Positions 35,156 to 44,618 of a DNA stretch of 64,000 nt are shown one piece after another. The stretch's first letter is position 1, and every line of letters begins with the position of its first letter. The position numbers were made by a program, and so were the translations under genes. This DNA comes from Hyphomicrobiales bacterium. Lineage in GTDB: Bacteria > Pseudomonadota > Alphaproteobacteria > Rhizobiales > HXMU1428-3. The notes beneath the pieces are model-generated. The model saw only the letters and a list, made by a program, of their open reading frames with translations, did not search any database and had not been told where the DNA came from. The stretch spans positions 62,001-126,000 of the forward strand of contig JAJFHX010000015.1 in the NCBI GenBank assembly GCA_021775425.1, given 5' to 3'.

Positions 35156-36175
35156 TTGACATCTCTTGTTGAAACGGTGACTGCGAAAGTGCAGGGGGCT
35201 GATCTGGCGCAACTGGCCGAAGTGGCTGCTGAAAAAACCGTCTCTCTTTCAATTCAGGTCGGTCTTGCCTGCCTTATTCTTATTGGTGGTTATTTGCTGG
35301 CGCGGATTGCTTCTGGTGCGGTACGGTCAAAATTTGCTGGCATTAAGGGCATGGATCAGACTCTGGTGCCGATACTGGCGCAGTCAGTTCAATATGGCAT
35401 TATCTTTATTACGCTGATTATGACGCTCTCTAACTTCGGGATTGAGACGACGTCGATTATCGCGGTGCTTGGTGCGGCTGGTCTGGCGATTGGTCTGGCA
35501 TTACAGGGCACACTGCAAAATGTTGCCGCGGGGATTATGCTTCTTGTGATCCGTCCGTTTCGAAAAGGGGATTTTATTGAGGCTGGGAATATTTCTGGCA
35601 CTGTAGAAGAAACCGGTTTTTTTATTACGCGGATGCATACGGCACAGGGGCTTTACATCACGGTGCCGAATTCTATGATCTGGTCGAATATCATCACAAA
35701 TTACAGCCGCCTGCCGCGGCGCCGGTTTGATTTGCAGGTCGGCATTGCTTATGAAGCTGACATTGACAAAGCGCGTGATGTGATCATGAAACTTTTGTTG
35801 GATGATGCCCGGGTGCATCGTTCACCTGAACCGCTGGTGGTGGTGCGGGCGCTTGGTGCGAGTTCGGTTGATCTTGAATTGCGGGTCTGGACAGACAGAG
35901 GCAGTTACTGGGAATTGAATTTTGACATTACCCGGAAGGTCAAACTGGCACTTGATGAAGCTGGCATATCTATTCCTTATCCGCATCAGCAACTTGTGCT
36001 TTCACCAGAGGTGATTGAGGCGCTTTCAAAACAAGGGAAAGTGCTTTCTTCTAATGATGATGACAGGGACGCTGATTCGACCGAAAATGCGACAAAGGAT
36101 AAGCCGGATGCCGGCAAAGGGAGCGGAAAAGCGGGTTCGAAAAAGCGGGGCCGGCCAAGAAATATTCCGGCTTAA
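35156..36175 (+). CDS. mscS: Small-conductance mechanosensitive channel (MscS family)
   Basis: The 339-residue channel releases solutes on hypo-osmotic shock. It has three transmembrane helices, the last with the Gly/Ala-rich pore motif GAAGLAIGLALQGTLQNVAAGIM-type packing (about residues 103-125). The cytoplasmic cage includes VEETGFFITRMHT and VPNSMIWSNIITNYS. The start is a TTG at 35156 with AGGA 10 bases upstream; no nearby in-frame ATG fits the family start. The last 45 residues are charged and disordered and end in KKRGRPRN, an AT-hook-like core, unusual on a channel. Confidence 0.93.
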   Translation: MTSLVETVTAKVQGADLAQLAEVAAEKTVSLSIQVGLACLILIGGYLLARIASGAVRSKFAGIKGMDQTLVPILAQSVQYGIIFITLIMTLSNFGIETTSIIAVLGAAGLAIGLALQGTLQNVAAGIMLLVIRPFRKGDFIEAGNISGTVEETGFFITRMHTAQGLYITVPNSMIWSNIITNYSRLPRRRFDLQVGIAYEADIDKARDVIMKLLLDDARVHRSPEPLVVVRALGASSVDLELRVWTDRGSYWELNFDITRKVKLALDEAGISIPYPHQQLVLSPEVIEALSKQGKVLSSNDDDRDADSTENATKDKPDAGKGSGKAGSKKRGRPRNIPA

Positions 36176-36489
36176 CTGGCACAGCTTGCTAATATATCAG
36201 AGCAATAAAGGCTGCTAAATTAAGCATTTGCTGATTGTTTTGCAGTCACATCCAACTATTCAGCCTGAGTTTGCGGTTTTTATCACTTTTAGATTGATAT
36301 TAATCTATTGGACTGCTTCATTTTTTGATAGAGGTGCGGTATATCTGGCGTGTGCGTGGAGCATTTTAGGGAATTAGGGTTGTTCTGTTTATCGTTTCAG
36401 TGAGCTTCAGTTACCCACGAAGTAACCGCGTATTATTAAAACCAGTGCCGATTTTTGGTGACATATATTATTGATGAGTGAGAGCCTTT
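36176..36489. other. 314-bp intergenic region before the mutase gene
   Basis: No gene, terminator or known RNA is visible. AGATTGATATTAATCT near 36291-36306 is a 16-base near-palindrome with one mismatch. A TGGCAC...TTGC match at 36177 has the wrong spacing for sigma-54. Promoter elements for the downstream mutase gene presumably lie here. Confidence 0.3.
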
Positions 36490-38502
36490 ATGACTGATAA
36501 GCCTTCCAATGATAACCCATCGCAAGCCAAACCTACTAAGGACAAGCCCTGGCTATTCAGGACTTATGCAGGCCATTCGACCGCGACGGCATCAAATGAG
36601 CTTTACAGGAACAATCTGGCTAAAGGACAAACCGGGCTTTCAGTTGCTTTCGACCTGCCAACGCAAACGGGTTATGATTCTGACCACTCGCTGGCCAAGG
36701 GTGAGGTTGGCAAGGTTGGTGTGCCTATCTCTCACATCGGTGATATGCGGACTTTGTTTGACGGCATCCCGCTTGAGAGCATGAACACATCTATGACCAT
36801 TAACGCGACAGCCGGGTGGTTGCTTTCCTTATATATCGCAACAGCGGAAGATCAGGGTGCTGACCGGGCCAAACTTTCCGGCACAGTTCAAAACGATATC
36901 ATCAAGGAATATTTATCACGCGGTACATATGTGTTTCCGCCAGCGCCATCTATGCGGTTGATCAAGGATGTGATCACTTATTCCTATAAAGAAGTGCCCA
37001 AGTGGAACCCGACCAATGTCTGCTCTTACCATTTGCAGGAAGCTGGCGCGACCCCGGTGCAGGAGCTTGCCTTTGCACTGGCAACCGCAATTGCTGTTCT
37101 TGATAATGTGAAAGCCTCTGGCGAGGTGGCAGATGAAGACTTCCCGGCGGTTTGTGGGCGGATTTCGTTTTTCGTCAATGCCGGGATGAGGTTCATCACC
37201 GAGATGAGCAAGATGCGCGCTTTTGTCGATCTTTGGGATGAAATTTGCCAGACCCGTTATGGCGTTGAAGACCCGAAATTCCGGCGCTTCCGTTATGGTG
37301 TACAGGTGAACTCACTTGGCCTTACAGAACCGCAACCGGAAAATAATGTTTACCGCATTTTGATTGAAATGCTGGCTGTAGTTTTATCGAAAAACGCACG
37401 CGCCAGAGCTGTGCAGCTCCCTGCATGGAATGAAGCTCTAGGCCTGCCGCGCCCGTTTGACCAGCAATGGTCAATCCGCATGCAACAGATTATGGCTTAT
37501 GAAACGGACCTGCTTGAATATGGTGATATTTTTGATGGCTCTGTCGTGATTGACAAGAAGGTTGAGGCACTGAAAGACGAAGCGCGCGCCGAACTGGCCC
37601 GCATTGAAGAAATGGGCGGCGCTGTCGCTGCGGTTGAAAGTTCTTATATGAAACAAAGGCTTGTTGAAAGCAACACAGCCAGATTGCGTGACATTGAACT
37701 TGGTGAGCAGATTGTTGTTGGTGTGAACCGCTGGACGGAAAGTGAAGAAAGCCCGCTGGCGCAGGGGGCGGATGGTGGCATCCTGACCATTCCTGACTGG
37801 GTTGAAAAAGAACAGATTGAACGTTTGCAGCAGTGGCGAGATAGCCGGGACCAGGTCGCTTGTGAAACCGCACTTGATGAACTGCGCAGCGCAGCGCAAG
37901 AAGAGCGCAATATTATGGAGCCTTCGATTGCTTGCGCCAAGGCGGGGGTCACTACAGGTGAGTGGGGCAATTTATTGCGCGAAGTGTTTGGTGAATACCG
38001 CGCGCCAACAGGGGTTGGTAAATCAGCTAATGTGGATGCTTCCGGCCTTGAAAAAGTGCGGGCTGAAGTTGAAGCCGTCTCGAACCGTTTGGGACGTCGG
38101 ATTAAGTTTCTGGTTGGTAAGCCGGGGCTTGATGGTCACTCAAATGGCGCTGAACAAATTGCTGTTCGCGCCCGGGATGCCGGGATGGAAGTGGTTTATG
38201 AAGGCATTCGCTTAACGCCGGCTCAGATTGTTAATGCCGCGCTTGAAGAAGGTGTGCATGCAGTTGGGCTCTCTATTCTTTCTGGCTCTCATGTGGCGCT
38301 GGTGAAAGATGTGCTGACCCGCATGACAGACGCCGGGATGGGAGATATTCCGCTGGTGGTGGGTGGTATTATTCCTCCCGAAGATGCTGAGCTTCTTAAA
38401 GCTGCTGGTGCAGCGGCCGTTTATACTCCGAAAGACTTCCAATTGAATGATATTATGGCGGATATAGTCCGCCTGATCGACAGCAAAGCCGAAGCGGCTT
38501 AA
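36490..38502 (+). CDS. meaA: MeaA-type (ethylmalonyl-CoA) mutase, adenosylcobalamin-dependent
   Basis: The protein of about 670 residues is a one-chain acyl-CoA mutase. The catalytic TIM-barrel part has RTYAGHSTATASNE, GQTGLSVAFDLPTQTGYDSD and TMTINATAGWLL. The C-terminal B12 domain has the cobalamin-binding DGHSNG (D-x-H-x-x-G, about residues 550-557) and LSILSGSH. MeaA enzymes convert ethylmalonyl-CoA to methylsuccinyl-CoA in the ethylmalonyl-CoA pathway of acetyl-CoA assimilation, which points to use of C1/C2 compounds or polyhydroxybutyrate. ATG 36490 is preferred; an in-frame GTG at 36478 is possible. No crotonyl-CoA reductase gene is adjacent. Confidence 0.93.
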   Translation: MTDKPSNDNPSQAKPTKDKPWLFRTYAGHSTATASNELYRNNLAKGQTGLSVAFDLPTQTGYDSDHSLAKGEVGKVGVPISHIGDMRTLFDGIPLESMNTSMTINATAGWLLSLYIATAEDQGADRAKLSGTVQNDIIKEYLSRGTYVFPPAPSMRLIKDVITYSYKEVPKWNPTNVCSYHLQEAGATPVQELAFALATAIAVLDNVKASGEVADEDFPAVCGRISFFVNAGMRFITEMSKMRAFVDLWDEICQTRYGVEDPKFRRFRYGVQVNSLGLTEPQPENNVYRILIEMLAVVLSKNARARAVQLPAWNEALGLPRPFDQQWSIRMQQIMAYETDLLEYGDIFDGSVVIDKKVEALKDEARAELARIEEMGGAVAAVESSYMKQRLVESNTARLRDIELGEQIVVGVNRWTESEESPLAQGADGGILTIPDWVEKEQIERLQQWRDSRDQVACETALDELRSAAQEERNIMEPSIACAKAGVTTGEWGNLLREVFGEYRAPTGVGKSANVDASGLEKVRAEVEAVSNRLGRRIKFLVGKPGLDGHSNGAEQIAVRARDAGMEVVYEGIRLTPAQIVNAALEEGVHAVGLSILSGSHVALVKDVLTRMTDAGMGDIPLVVGGIIPPEDAELLKAAGAAAVYTPKDFQLNDIMADIVRLIDSKAEAA

Positions 38503-38913
38503 AAAACGGATCTTTTCCGTTCTGGCGTCGTTAAGGTGAATGCTGCGGTGCTCAAATATGTTTTGATATTATCCACTCCTCGCCTCCACCTTGCCTAGCC
38601 AGAACGCAAAATTTCTCGTTTTTTGTCTTGTGGGGTGTTTTAAACGTGTGGGATGCCTGCGCGTTTTAGTTTTCATTTTTGATTTCCCAGATGCAACCGC
38701 GCTATGAGGCGCTAAGCACTGGTTTCGGCTATCGCGGGATGCCATGTTCGCTCTTTCCCTTCTTCGTTTCAGGCGATATGAATATTTTTCTCATAGTCTG
38801 TTCCAACTCATTATCATTTTAGATCAATTTATTTTGTTCTTTCATGTGTCATTTGCTGATGGATGAGCTTCGTTATTTGATTATACAGTCGTTTATTTTA
38901 GGAGCCTTTCAAT
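38503..38913. other. 411-bp intergenic region holding a palindromic element
   Basis: After the mutase stop there is a small stem (ACGGA/TCCGT) and then the 89-bp palindromic element at 38518-38606 described separately. From 38607 to 38913 I see a T-rich stretch and no gene, RNA or terminator I can support. Confidence 0.35.
38518..38606. repeat. Nested palindromic intergenic element (RIME/Bru-RS-like size)
   Basis: Outer arms CGTTCTGGC (38518-38526) and GCCAGAACG (38598-38606) are perfect inverted repeats. Inner arms AAGGTG (38533-38538) and CACCTT (38587-38592) are also perfect and nested, giving a long cruciform or RNA rod with a 48-base apical region. The size and nested design resemble small palindromic intergenic repeats of alphaproteobacteria (RIME, Bru-RS families), but no second full copy occurs in this window. 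A partial look-alike lies at 1165-1183. Confidence 0.5.
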
Positions 38914-39516
38914 ATGATGACGCCGACGCATTTGTTGATTGCGGCTGCTGTGCTGGCGCGGCCTGTAGAAGCGGGTAGGGAGGCTCAGCGATCCCGAAGC
39001 TGGTTGTTGTATCTGGCGGTTGTGGCTGGGGCGTTGGTGCCGGATTTTTCGATTTATGTTTTGTTTGTCTGGGCGAAATTTATGGCCGGGATTTCTTCGC
39101 ATGAGCTCTGGTCAAATAATTACTGGCAGGAACCCTGGCAGACATATTCTGCCATTGGTAATTCTCTGCCGCTATATCTCGCCCTGCTGATTTTAGGGTT
39201 TTTTGCAAAGTGGCACTGGCTGGTGCTGTTTGCTCTTGCAGCCCTGCTGCATATCGGTTTTGATTTGCCGTTTCACCACTCAGATGCGCACAAGCATTTC
39301 TGGCCGTTCACCGATTACCGGTTTCATTCACCGCTTTCTTATTGGAATGGTAATCACCATGGTGATCTGGTGGGGCTGTTTGAGCGGGGCATCGCCCTTT
39401 TCTGTATTGTGCTGCTGTGGATGAGGTTTCAAATGCTCTGGCTGCGCGGGGTGCTGGTGGCAGCTGCGGCCAGCTATATTCTGGTTCCGCTTTATTTCTG
39501 GTGGAGTCTTTCTTAG
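38914..39516 (+). CDS. YdjM-like membrane protein (predicted metal-dependent hydrolase fold)
   Basis: The 200-residue protein has four to five transmembrane segments and conserved polar residues typical of the YdjM/PF04307-like membrane hydrolases: MTPTHLLIAAAV at the N-terminus, GALVPDFSIYV, and LLHIGFDLPFHHSDAHKHF with FHSPLSYWN in the second half. His/Asp spacing suggests a metal site at the membrane. Database relatives are often mislabelled as cobalamin proteins; I see no support for that. It stands alone. Confidence 0.7.
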   Translation: MMTPTHLLIAAAVLARPVEAGREAQRSRSWLLYLAVVAGALVPDFSIYVLFVWAKFMAGISSHELWSNNYWQEPWQTYSAIGNSLPLYLALLILGFFAKWHWLVLFALAALLHIGFDLPFHHSDAHKHFWPFTDYRFHSPLSYWNGNHHGDLVGLFERGIALFCIVLLWMRFQMLWLRGVLVAAAASYILVPLYFWWSLS

Positions 39517-39767
39517 TAGCGTTCTTAGTCTTAGAGGCGTTCTTAGTGACGTTTGCTGATTTCAATTAGAAATTAGCCGGGTTGTTAATTCGGTCAATAT
39601 TTCAATTTAGACTGTATCTAAACTAATTGAAAAATGTCAGTATTGGCTTCTGACCCTTTTGGGAACTGATGTGGCCGGTTGTGGGGTAAATTTTGGGGTC
39701 GGAAGGCTTTCTCACTTTTTTATATGTTGAAATAAGTGAGCGATAGAGATGCGGAAACTAAAAAAGA

Positions 39768-40733
39768 ATGAATACAGAACCTTTTGATTTAAAAATAGCC
39801 CGGATGGTTGGGTGTATCACCCGGCCGTGGCGCAAGCGGCGGTTTATGATGGGCAAGCTGCCGTTTCCTTTTGGCGGCAGGAAACGTGCGGCAGGTTCAG
39901 CTGAGAACATAGATGCCATTGTTACCAAACCACTGACCCTGATTACGGGCGGGTCATCGGGGATTGGCGCAGCGATGGCGACTGAGTTTGCAGAGGCGGG
40001 TCATAATCTGTTGCTGATTGGTCAGGATCAGGCGCGGCTCGGGGCTGTGGTTGATCGGGTCTCTGGTCTTGGTGAAGGCGAAGTTCTCTCAATTGCGCTT
40101 GACCTGACGGACCTCACTTTGCATCAATTGATTGATGAGCTTCTTTTACTTAAGGGGTATCATGTTGAGGTGTTGATCAATAATGCCGGCATTGGCGAGC
40201 GGGATGATTTTCTCACTTCATCATTTGAAGATCTGAAAGCTGTGGTTGACCTCAATATTGATGTTTTGACAGCACTTTCGCATCGTTATTTACCGGGGAT
40301 GGTGCAGCGTGGTGAGGGCGCGTTGTTGAATATAAGCTCAATAGGCGGGTTAGCGCCCGGGCCATATAATGCGGTTTATTATGCGTCCAAAGCTTATGTG
40401 ACCAACCTGACCGAAGCACTGGCGAATGAGGTTCGCGGACGGGGTGTTTATATTGCTGCCGTATTGCCGGGGCCGACAAAAACGCCGTTTCATTATAAAA
40501 TCAACGGGCAAAATTCGCTTTATCATTATGTGTTGTGGCGCATGAAACCACGAGCTGTTGCGCGCTCAGTGCATCGGGCATTGTTAATGGGGCACTGGGC
40601 GGTTGTAACGCCGGGGATTGTTTACGCCGCTTTCGGGCTGTTTTTGCGGGTGGTTCCGGGGAGTTTGCTGGCTCCTTTTATGGGCATTCTCTATAAGCCG
40701 AGGAAACTCCTTGGCGGCAAAAGTAAAGATTGA
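39768..40733 (+). CDS. Short-chain dehydrogenase/reductase (SDR)
   Basis: The 321-residue SDR has a basic N-terminal extension of about 50 residues. The classical core follows: TGGSSGIGA cofactor motif (about residues 60-68), NNAG (about 139), catalytic Ser in NISSIGG and YYASK (about 205). A hydrophobic C-terminal segment (VYAAFGLFLRVVPGSLLAPF) suggests membrane association, as in several lipid- or ketone-reducing SDRs. NADP preference is plausible but not proven. It is preceded by 251 bp without a gene that contains two GCGTTCTTAGT copies near 39518-39547. Confidence 0.9.
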   Translation: MNTEPFDLKIARMVGCITRPWRKRRFMMGKLPFPFGGRKRAAGSAENIDAIVTKPLTLITGGSSGIGAAMATEFAEAGHNLLLIGQDQARLGAVVDRVSGLGEGEVLSIALDLTDLTLHQLIDELLLLKGYHVEVLINNAGIGERDDFLTSSFEDLKAVVDLNIDVLTALSHRYLPGMVQRGEGALLNISSIGGLAPGPYNAVYYASKAYVTNLTEALANEVRGRGVYIAAVLPGPTKTPFHYKINGQNSLYHYVLWRMKPRAVARSVHRALLMGHWAVVTPGIVYAAFGLFLRVVPGSLLAPFMGILYKPRKLLGGKSKD

Positions 40734-40829
40734 ATAATGCGCTGATATCGAGTTCAAATTTGCGCTTGATGTGTGATGCTGCTATGGCTACAAATTGACA
40801 AATTCGACAATCATCAAGAGAGCCAGGCC

Positions 40830-41138
40830 ATGATACCTTTATTACAGTTTATTGATCACGTTATCATTGATCTTTTAAAGTGGGTTGTGATTATTTCAAT
40901 CATTTTAAGCTGGCTGGTGGCTTTTGGGATTATCAATACATATAACCAGTTTGCGAGTTCTGTGATGCAGTTTCTTGATGCTGTAACCGAGCCGATGTTA
41001 CGACCGTTCCGCAGTCTTGTGCCGCCGATCAATGGCGTTGACCTTTCACCCCTGTTGTTGCTGATCTTTTTTATGTTCCTGCAATGGGTGGTTATTCGCG
41101 GCTGGCTGATCCCGTTATTTGCGCAGGGCGGACTTTAG
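40830..41138 (+). CDS. yggT: YggT family membrane protein
   Basis: The 102-residue protein has two hydrophobic segments (about residues 9-30 and 65-97) and the YggT signature TEPMLRPFRSLVPP in between. YggT-family proteins are linked to cell division, osmotic stress and chloroplast nucleoid placement in plants, but the biochemical role is unsettled. I choose ATG 40830 because the upstream codons (GTG 40773, ATG 40776) give a polar leader not seen in the family. The expected DUF167 gene that often follows is present only as a relic. Confidence 0.88.
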   Translation: MIPLLQFIDHVIIDLLKWVVIISIILSWLVAFGIINTYNQFASSVMQFLDAVTEPMLRPFRSLVPPINGVDLSPLLLLIFFMFLQWVVIRGWLIPLFAQGGL

Positions 41139-41165
41139 CGGGCTTTAAACAAAGACAAAGTTATA

Positions 41166-41353
41166 AGCACTAATGGTGCTGGCTATTGTTGCCATTGCCA
41201 TTTGCTGAGGGGGCTTGTTTGAAAACCGGGCTGATCAGTTTTGTTTCAGATGATCTTACAGTAAGCAGTGAGTGCAATGGATCACAAAAATGGATCAAAG
41301 AAGAGAAAATTAAACAGCTTGCTCAACTTTTAGAGCAGCGACTGGCAGAATGA
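41166..41353 (+). pseudogene. Decayed DUF167 (YggU-like) gene remnant
   Basis: The space between yggT and folD, where many alphaproteobacteria carry DUF167, has no intact frame. One frame (41166-41222) reads a TNGAG segment then HLLRGLV before a stop. The -1 frame continues as KTGLISFVSDDLTVSS, NGSQKWIKE and LAQLLEQRLAE to a stop at 41351-41353, resembling the C-terminal half of DUF167. The N-terminal half is gone. A 44-residue product from TTG 41219 with GAGGGGG upstream is possible, so expression cannot be excluded. Confidence 0.42.
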
Positions 41354-41381
41354 TAACAATAAGGGATGAGGATAAAACTCT

Positions 41382-42263
41382 ATGGCACAGATTATTGACG
41401 GGAAGCTGACAGCGAAAAACCTTCGGGCACAAATTGCTGTTGAGGTGCAAAAATTAAAAGATAGCATCGGGGTGACACCCGGACTGGCTGTTGTGCTGGT
41501 CGGAGCGGATGGTGCTTCTGAGGTTTATGTGAAAAACAAGGCCAAGCAGACTTCTGAAGTCGGGATGAACAGCTTTGAGCATCGTTTGCCAGAAGAGACA
41601 ACTGAAGCTGAATTGCTGATGCTGATTGATACGCTGAATAATGACCCGTCTGTGCATGGCATTCTGGTGCAGTTGCCTTTGCCAAAACATATTGACGATA
41701 AGAAAATCCTTTCTGCCATTCTGCCTGCGAAAGATGTCGATGGCTTTCATCCGATTAATGCCGGGATGCTGGCAACGGGTGGCTCAGCTCTCGTGCCTTG
41801 CACACCTGTTGGCTGTGTTATTCTTGCCAAGCAGGCAAAGGCTGATTTAACCGGACTGAATGCGGTTGTCATCGGCCGCTCTAACATTGTTGGCAAGCCG
41901 GTTTCGCAATTGCTTCTTAATGAAAACTGCACGGTCACCATAGCGCATTCGCGCAGCCAGAATTTAGCGGAAATTGTTAAAAGAGCTGATCTGGTGGTTG
42001 CTGCAGCCGGGCAATGTGAAATGGTGAAAGCGGACTGGATTAAACCCGGCGCGATTGTGATTGATGTTGGCATTCACAGAACTGTAAATGAAGAAGGCAA
42101 AACCAAGCTTAAGGGTGATGTGGCCTATGATGAGGTGGCTGAGGTTGCTGGTTATATTACGCCGGTGCCGGGTGGTGTCGGGCCGATGACAATTGCCTGC
42201 TTGCTGCGCAATAGTGTGGTTGCCTGCTGCCGTTTGCATGGTCAGTCTGATCCTGACCTTTAA
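41382..42263 (+). CDS. folD: Methylenetetrahydrofolate dehydrogenase/cyclohydrolase FolD
   Basis: The 293-residue bifunctional enzyme interconverts 5,10-methylene-, methenyl- and 10-formyl-tetrahydrofolate, providing C1 units. The catalytic Lys lies in YVKNKAKQ, and KDVDGFHP and PCTPVGC form the folate site. [14 protein letters not shown] is the NADP motif and [12 protein letters not shown] ends the protein. An AAGGGATGAGG ribosome region precedes the ATG. Placement after the yggT/DUF167 locus is common in alphaproteobacteria. Confidence 0.97.
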   Translation: MAQIIDGKLTAKNLRAQIAVEVQKLKDSIGVTPGLAVVLVGADGASEVYVKNKAKQTSEVGMNSFEHRLPEETTEAELLMLIDTLNNDPSVHGILVQLPLPKHIDDKKILSAILPAKDVDGFHPINAGMLATGGSALVPCTPVGCVILAKQAKADLTGLNAVVIGRSNIVGKPVSQLLLNENCTVTIAHSRSQNLAEIVKRADLVVAAAGQCEMVKADWIKPGAIVIDVGIHRTVNEEGKTKLKGDVAYDEVAEVAGYITPVPGGVGPMTIACLLRNSVVACCRLHGQSDPDL

Positions 42264-42399
42264 AATCTGAAAAATCGCTGTTTTTTTGAATTGATGCTGG
42301 CTGATAAAAGTGCTTTGTAAAGGTTAATTTACGGGTGTTTTTCGGCTGCGCGAATCCTCAATTGCACATTCAACTTTGTGCGCCTATATATAAGCCATT

Positions 42400-43239
42400 A
42401 TGAATGAAGTTGCTTTTATAAAAATGAATGGCCTTGGCAATGATTTTGCTATTTTTGATGGTCGCCAAAACCCGTTGAAGCTTACCGCTTCGCAGGCGGC
42501 GTTTGTGGCTGACCGGGCAGATGGTGTTGGCTGTGATCAGGTGATTGTGATGGAGCCTTCGGCACGGGCTGATGTGTTTATGCGCATACTCAATGCGGAT
42601 GGCTCTGAGGTGGATGCATGCGGTAATGCGACCCGCTGTGTTGGCCGGCTTGTAGCAGGCGAGCTGAACCGGGCCGGCATTACTATTGAGACCAATGCCG
42701 GGGTTCTCATTGCCCAGATGATTGGCGATGATCAGGTGACGGTTGATATGGGTGTGCCGAAATTTGGCTGGCAGGAGATCCCGCTATCTGAAGAATTTCG
42801 TGATACGAGAATGATAGAATTGCAAATCGGGCCGATTGATAAGCCGCTTTTGCATTCCCCTTCTGTTGTCAATGTTGGTAATCCGCATTGTATTTTCTGG
42901 GTTGATGATATTGAGGGATTTGATCTTGAAAGATTTGGCCCGATGCTTGAGCATCACCCGCTGTTTCCGGAACAGGCGAATATCTCGCTGGCTGAGGTGA
43001 CTTCAAAAAGCGCATTGAAATTAAAGGTCTGGGAGCGGGGTGTCGGGCTGACAAAAGCTTGCGGTACGGCGGCCTGTGCGGCGGCTGTGGCGGCGGTGCG
43101 CAAACGGCTGACCGGGCGTAATGTCGCTGTAAGTTTACCTGGCGGTGATTTGCAGATTTTATGGCGCGAAGCTGATGATCATATTTTAATGACCGGGCCG
43201 ATAGAGGTTGAATTTTCAGGTAAGGTTGAACTTGCCTGA
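42400..43239 (+). CDS. dapF: Diaminopimelate epimerase
   Basis: The 279-residue enzyme converts LL- to meso-diaminopimelate for lysine and peptidoglycan. Both catalytic cysteines are visible: [12 protein letters not shown] (about residue 73) and [12 protein letters not shown] (about 222). [13 protein letters not shown] opens the fold. It starts 136 bp after folD and precedes mtaB, the usual alphaproteobacterial order with ftsY. Confidence 0.97.
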   Translation: MNEVAFIKMNGLGNDFAIFDGRQNPLKLTASQAAFVADRADGVGCDQVIVMEPSARADVFMRILNADGSEVDACGNATRCVGRLVAGELNRAGITIETNAGVLIAQMIGDDQVTVDMGVPKFGWQEIPLSEEFRDTRMIELQIGPIDKPLLHSPSVVNVGNPHCIFWVDDIEGFDLERFGPMLEHHPLFPEQANISLAEVTSKSALKLKVWERGVGLTKACGTAACAAAVAAVRKRLTGRNVAVSLPGGDLQILWREADDHILMTGPIEVEFSGKVELA

Positions 43240-43340
43240 CCGGGTCTTATTCTATACCACTTTAATGAATATAGCTCACTTTCACTTTCGTGCCTAAAAC
43301 CCGGAAATCAGTTTAATTTTATTGGTAATGCGTTTGAATT

Positions 43341-44618
43341 ATGGATAATTCTCCAAAAATGGAAAAAGCTCCAAAAATGGTGACCTTTGGCTGCCGTCTC
43401 AATTCTTATGAATCTGAGGTGATGAGTGAGCATGCGCAGGCGGCTGGCCTTGAAGATGCGATCATTATCAATAGCTGCGCCGTGACAAATGAAGCTGTGC
43501 GTCAGGCGCGTCAGACCATTCGCAAATTGCGGCGCGAACATCCGGGGCAGAAAATTATTGTAACTGGATGCGCGGCTCAGATTGATCCTGAAATGTTTGA
43601 CACCATGGACGAAGTTGATTTTGTCATTGGGAATGACGAAAAGATGAAGGCTGATACCTTTCTGAAGCTTGCGAGCGATGAGCTAAAGTCTTGTCAGGTG
43701 AATGATATTATGTCCGTTAAAGAAACGGCGGGGCATCTTATTTCAGCATTTGGCGGGCGGTCACGGGCTTATGTTCAGGTGCAGAATGGCTGTGATCATC
43801 GCTGCACCTTTTGTATTATTCCATTTGGCCGTGGAAATTCGCGATCAGTGCCAGCAGGAGAAATTGTACATCAGATTCAGCATCTGGTTGATGAGGGATA
43901 TAAAGAAATTGTGCTGACGGGGGTTGATATTACGGCTTATGGCCGGGATCTGCCCGGTGAGCTCAGCCTTGGTAAGCTGTGCCAGAAAATTCTCAAATTT
44001 GTGCCTGATTTAAAACGACTGCGGATTTCATCAATTGATTCTGTTGAGGCTGATGATGCGCTGATGGATGTGATCGCCAATGAGAGCCGGGTGATGCCAC
44101 ATTTGCATCTTTCTTTGCAGGCTGGTGATAATATGATTTTAAAACGGATGAAACGCCGCCATTCTCGAGAGGATGCGATCACGTTTTGTCGTGAGGTTCG
44201 AGCCTTGCGCCCGAATATTGTGTTCGGGGCGGATATCATTGCCGGGTTTCCAACGGAAAGTGAAGAGATGTTCGAAAACAGTATGCGGCTGGTTGATGAA
44301 TGCGGGTTGACTTTTTTGCATGTGTTTCCGTTTTCACCGCGTCCGGGGACGCCGGCAGCAAAAATGCCGCAACTGACGAAGTCTGTGATTAAGGAGCGGG
44401 CCGCACGGCTGAGAGCCAAAGGCAAACAAAAGCTTGATGAATATTTATCCGATTTGGAGGGGCAGCCGGTTGAATTGCTGATGGAGCGGGACAATGTTGG
44501 CCGGGCAGAAAACTTTATCGAAGTTATGCTTGAGGGGCCTTATCAGCCGGGCGCGATTATTCGGGCACGGGTTAACCGTGCTGAAGACGGTCAGCTTCGA
44601 GGGGAGGTTCTGGCATGA
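43341..44618 (+). CDS. mtaB: tRNA t6A37 methylthiotransferase MtaB
   Basis: The 425-residue radical-SAM enzyme adds a 2-methylthio group to t6A37 of tRNA. The N-terminal UPF0004 domain carries cysteines at FGCRLN, NSCAVT and TGCAAQ. The radical SAM Cys-x3-Cys-x2-Cys motif is CDHRCTFC (about residue 151), and the C-terminal region is TRAM-like. The last four bases overlap the ftsY start (ATGA), indicating coupling. Confidence 0.95.
   Translation: MDNSPKMEKAPKMVTFGCRLNSYESEVMSEHAQAAGLEDAIIINSCAVTNEAVRQARQTIRKLRREHPGQKIIVTGCAAQIDPEMFDTMDEVDFVIGNDEKMKADTFLKLASDELKSCQVNDIMSVKETAGHLISAFGGRSRAYVQVQNGCDHRCTFCIIPFGRGNSRSVPAGEIVHQIQHLVDEGYKEIVLTGVDITAYGRDLPGELSLGKLCQKILKFVPDLKRLRISSIDSVEADDALMDVIANESRVMPHLHLSLQAGDNMILKRMKRRHSREDAITFCREVRALRPNIVFGADIIAGFPTESEEMFENSMRLVDECGLTFLHVFPFSPRPGTPAAKMPQLTKSVIKERAARLRAKGKQKLDEYLSDLEGQPVELLMERDNVGRAENFIEVMLEGPYQPGAIIRARVNRAEDGQLRGEVLA

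Noticed and set aside
36177..36191. TGGCAC followed by TTGCT resembling a -24/-12 promoter
   Set aside because: The GG and GC are separated by 8 bases instead of 10, so sigma-54 could not recognise it.
43001..43001. CRISPR arrays or tRNA genes anywhere in the window
   Set aside because: No regularly spaced repeats and no cloverleaf-like sequences with a T-loop were found on reading the intergenic regions.
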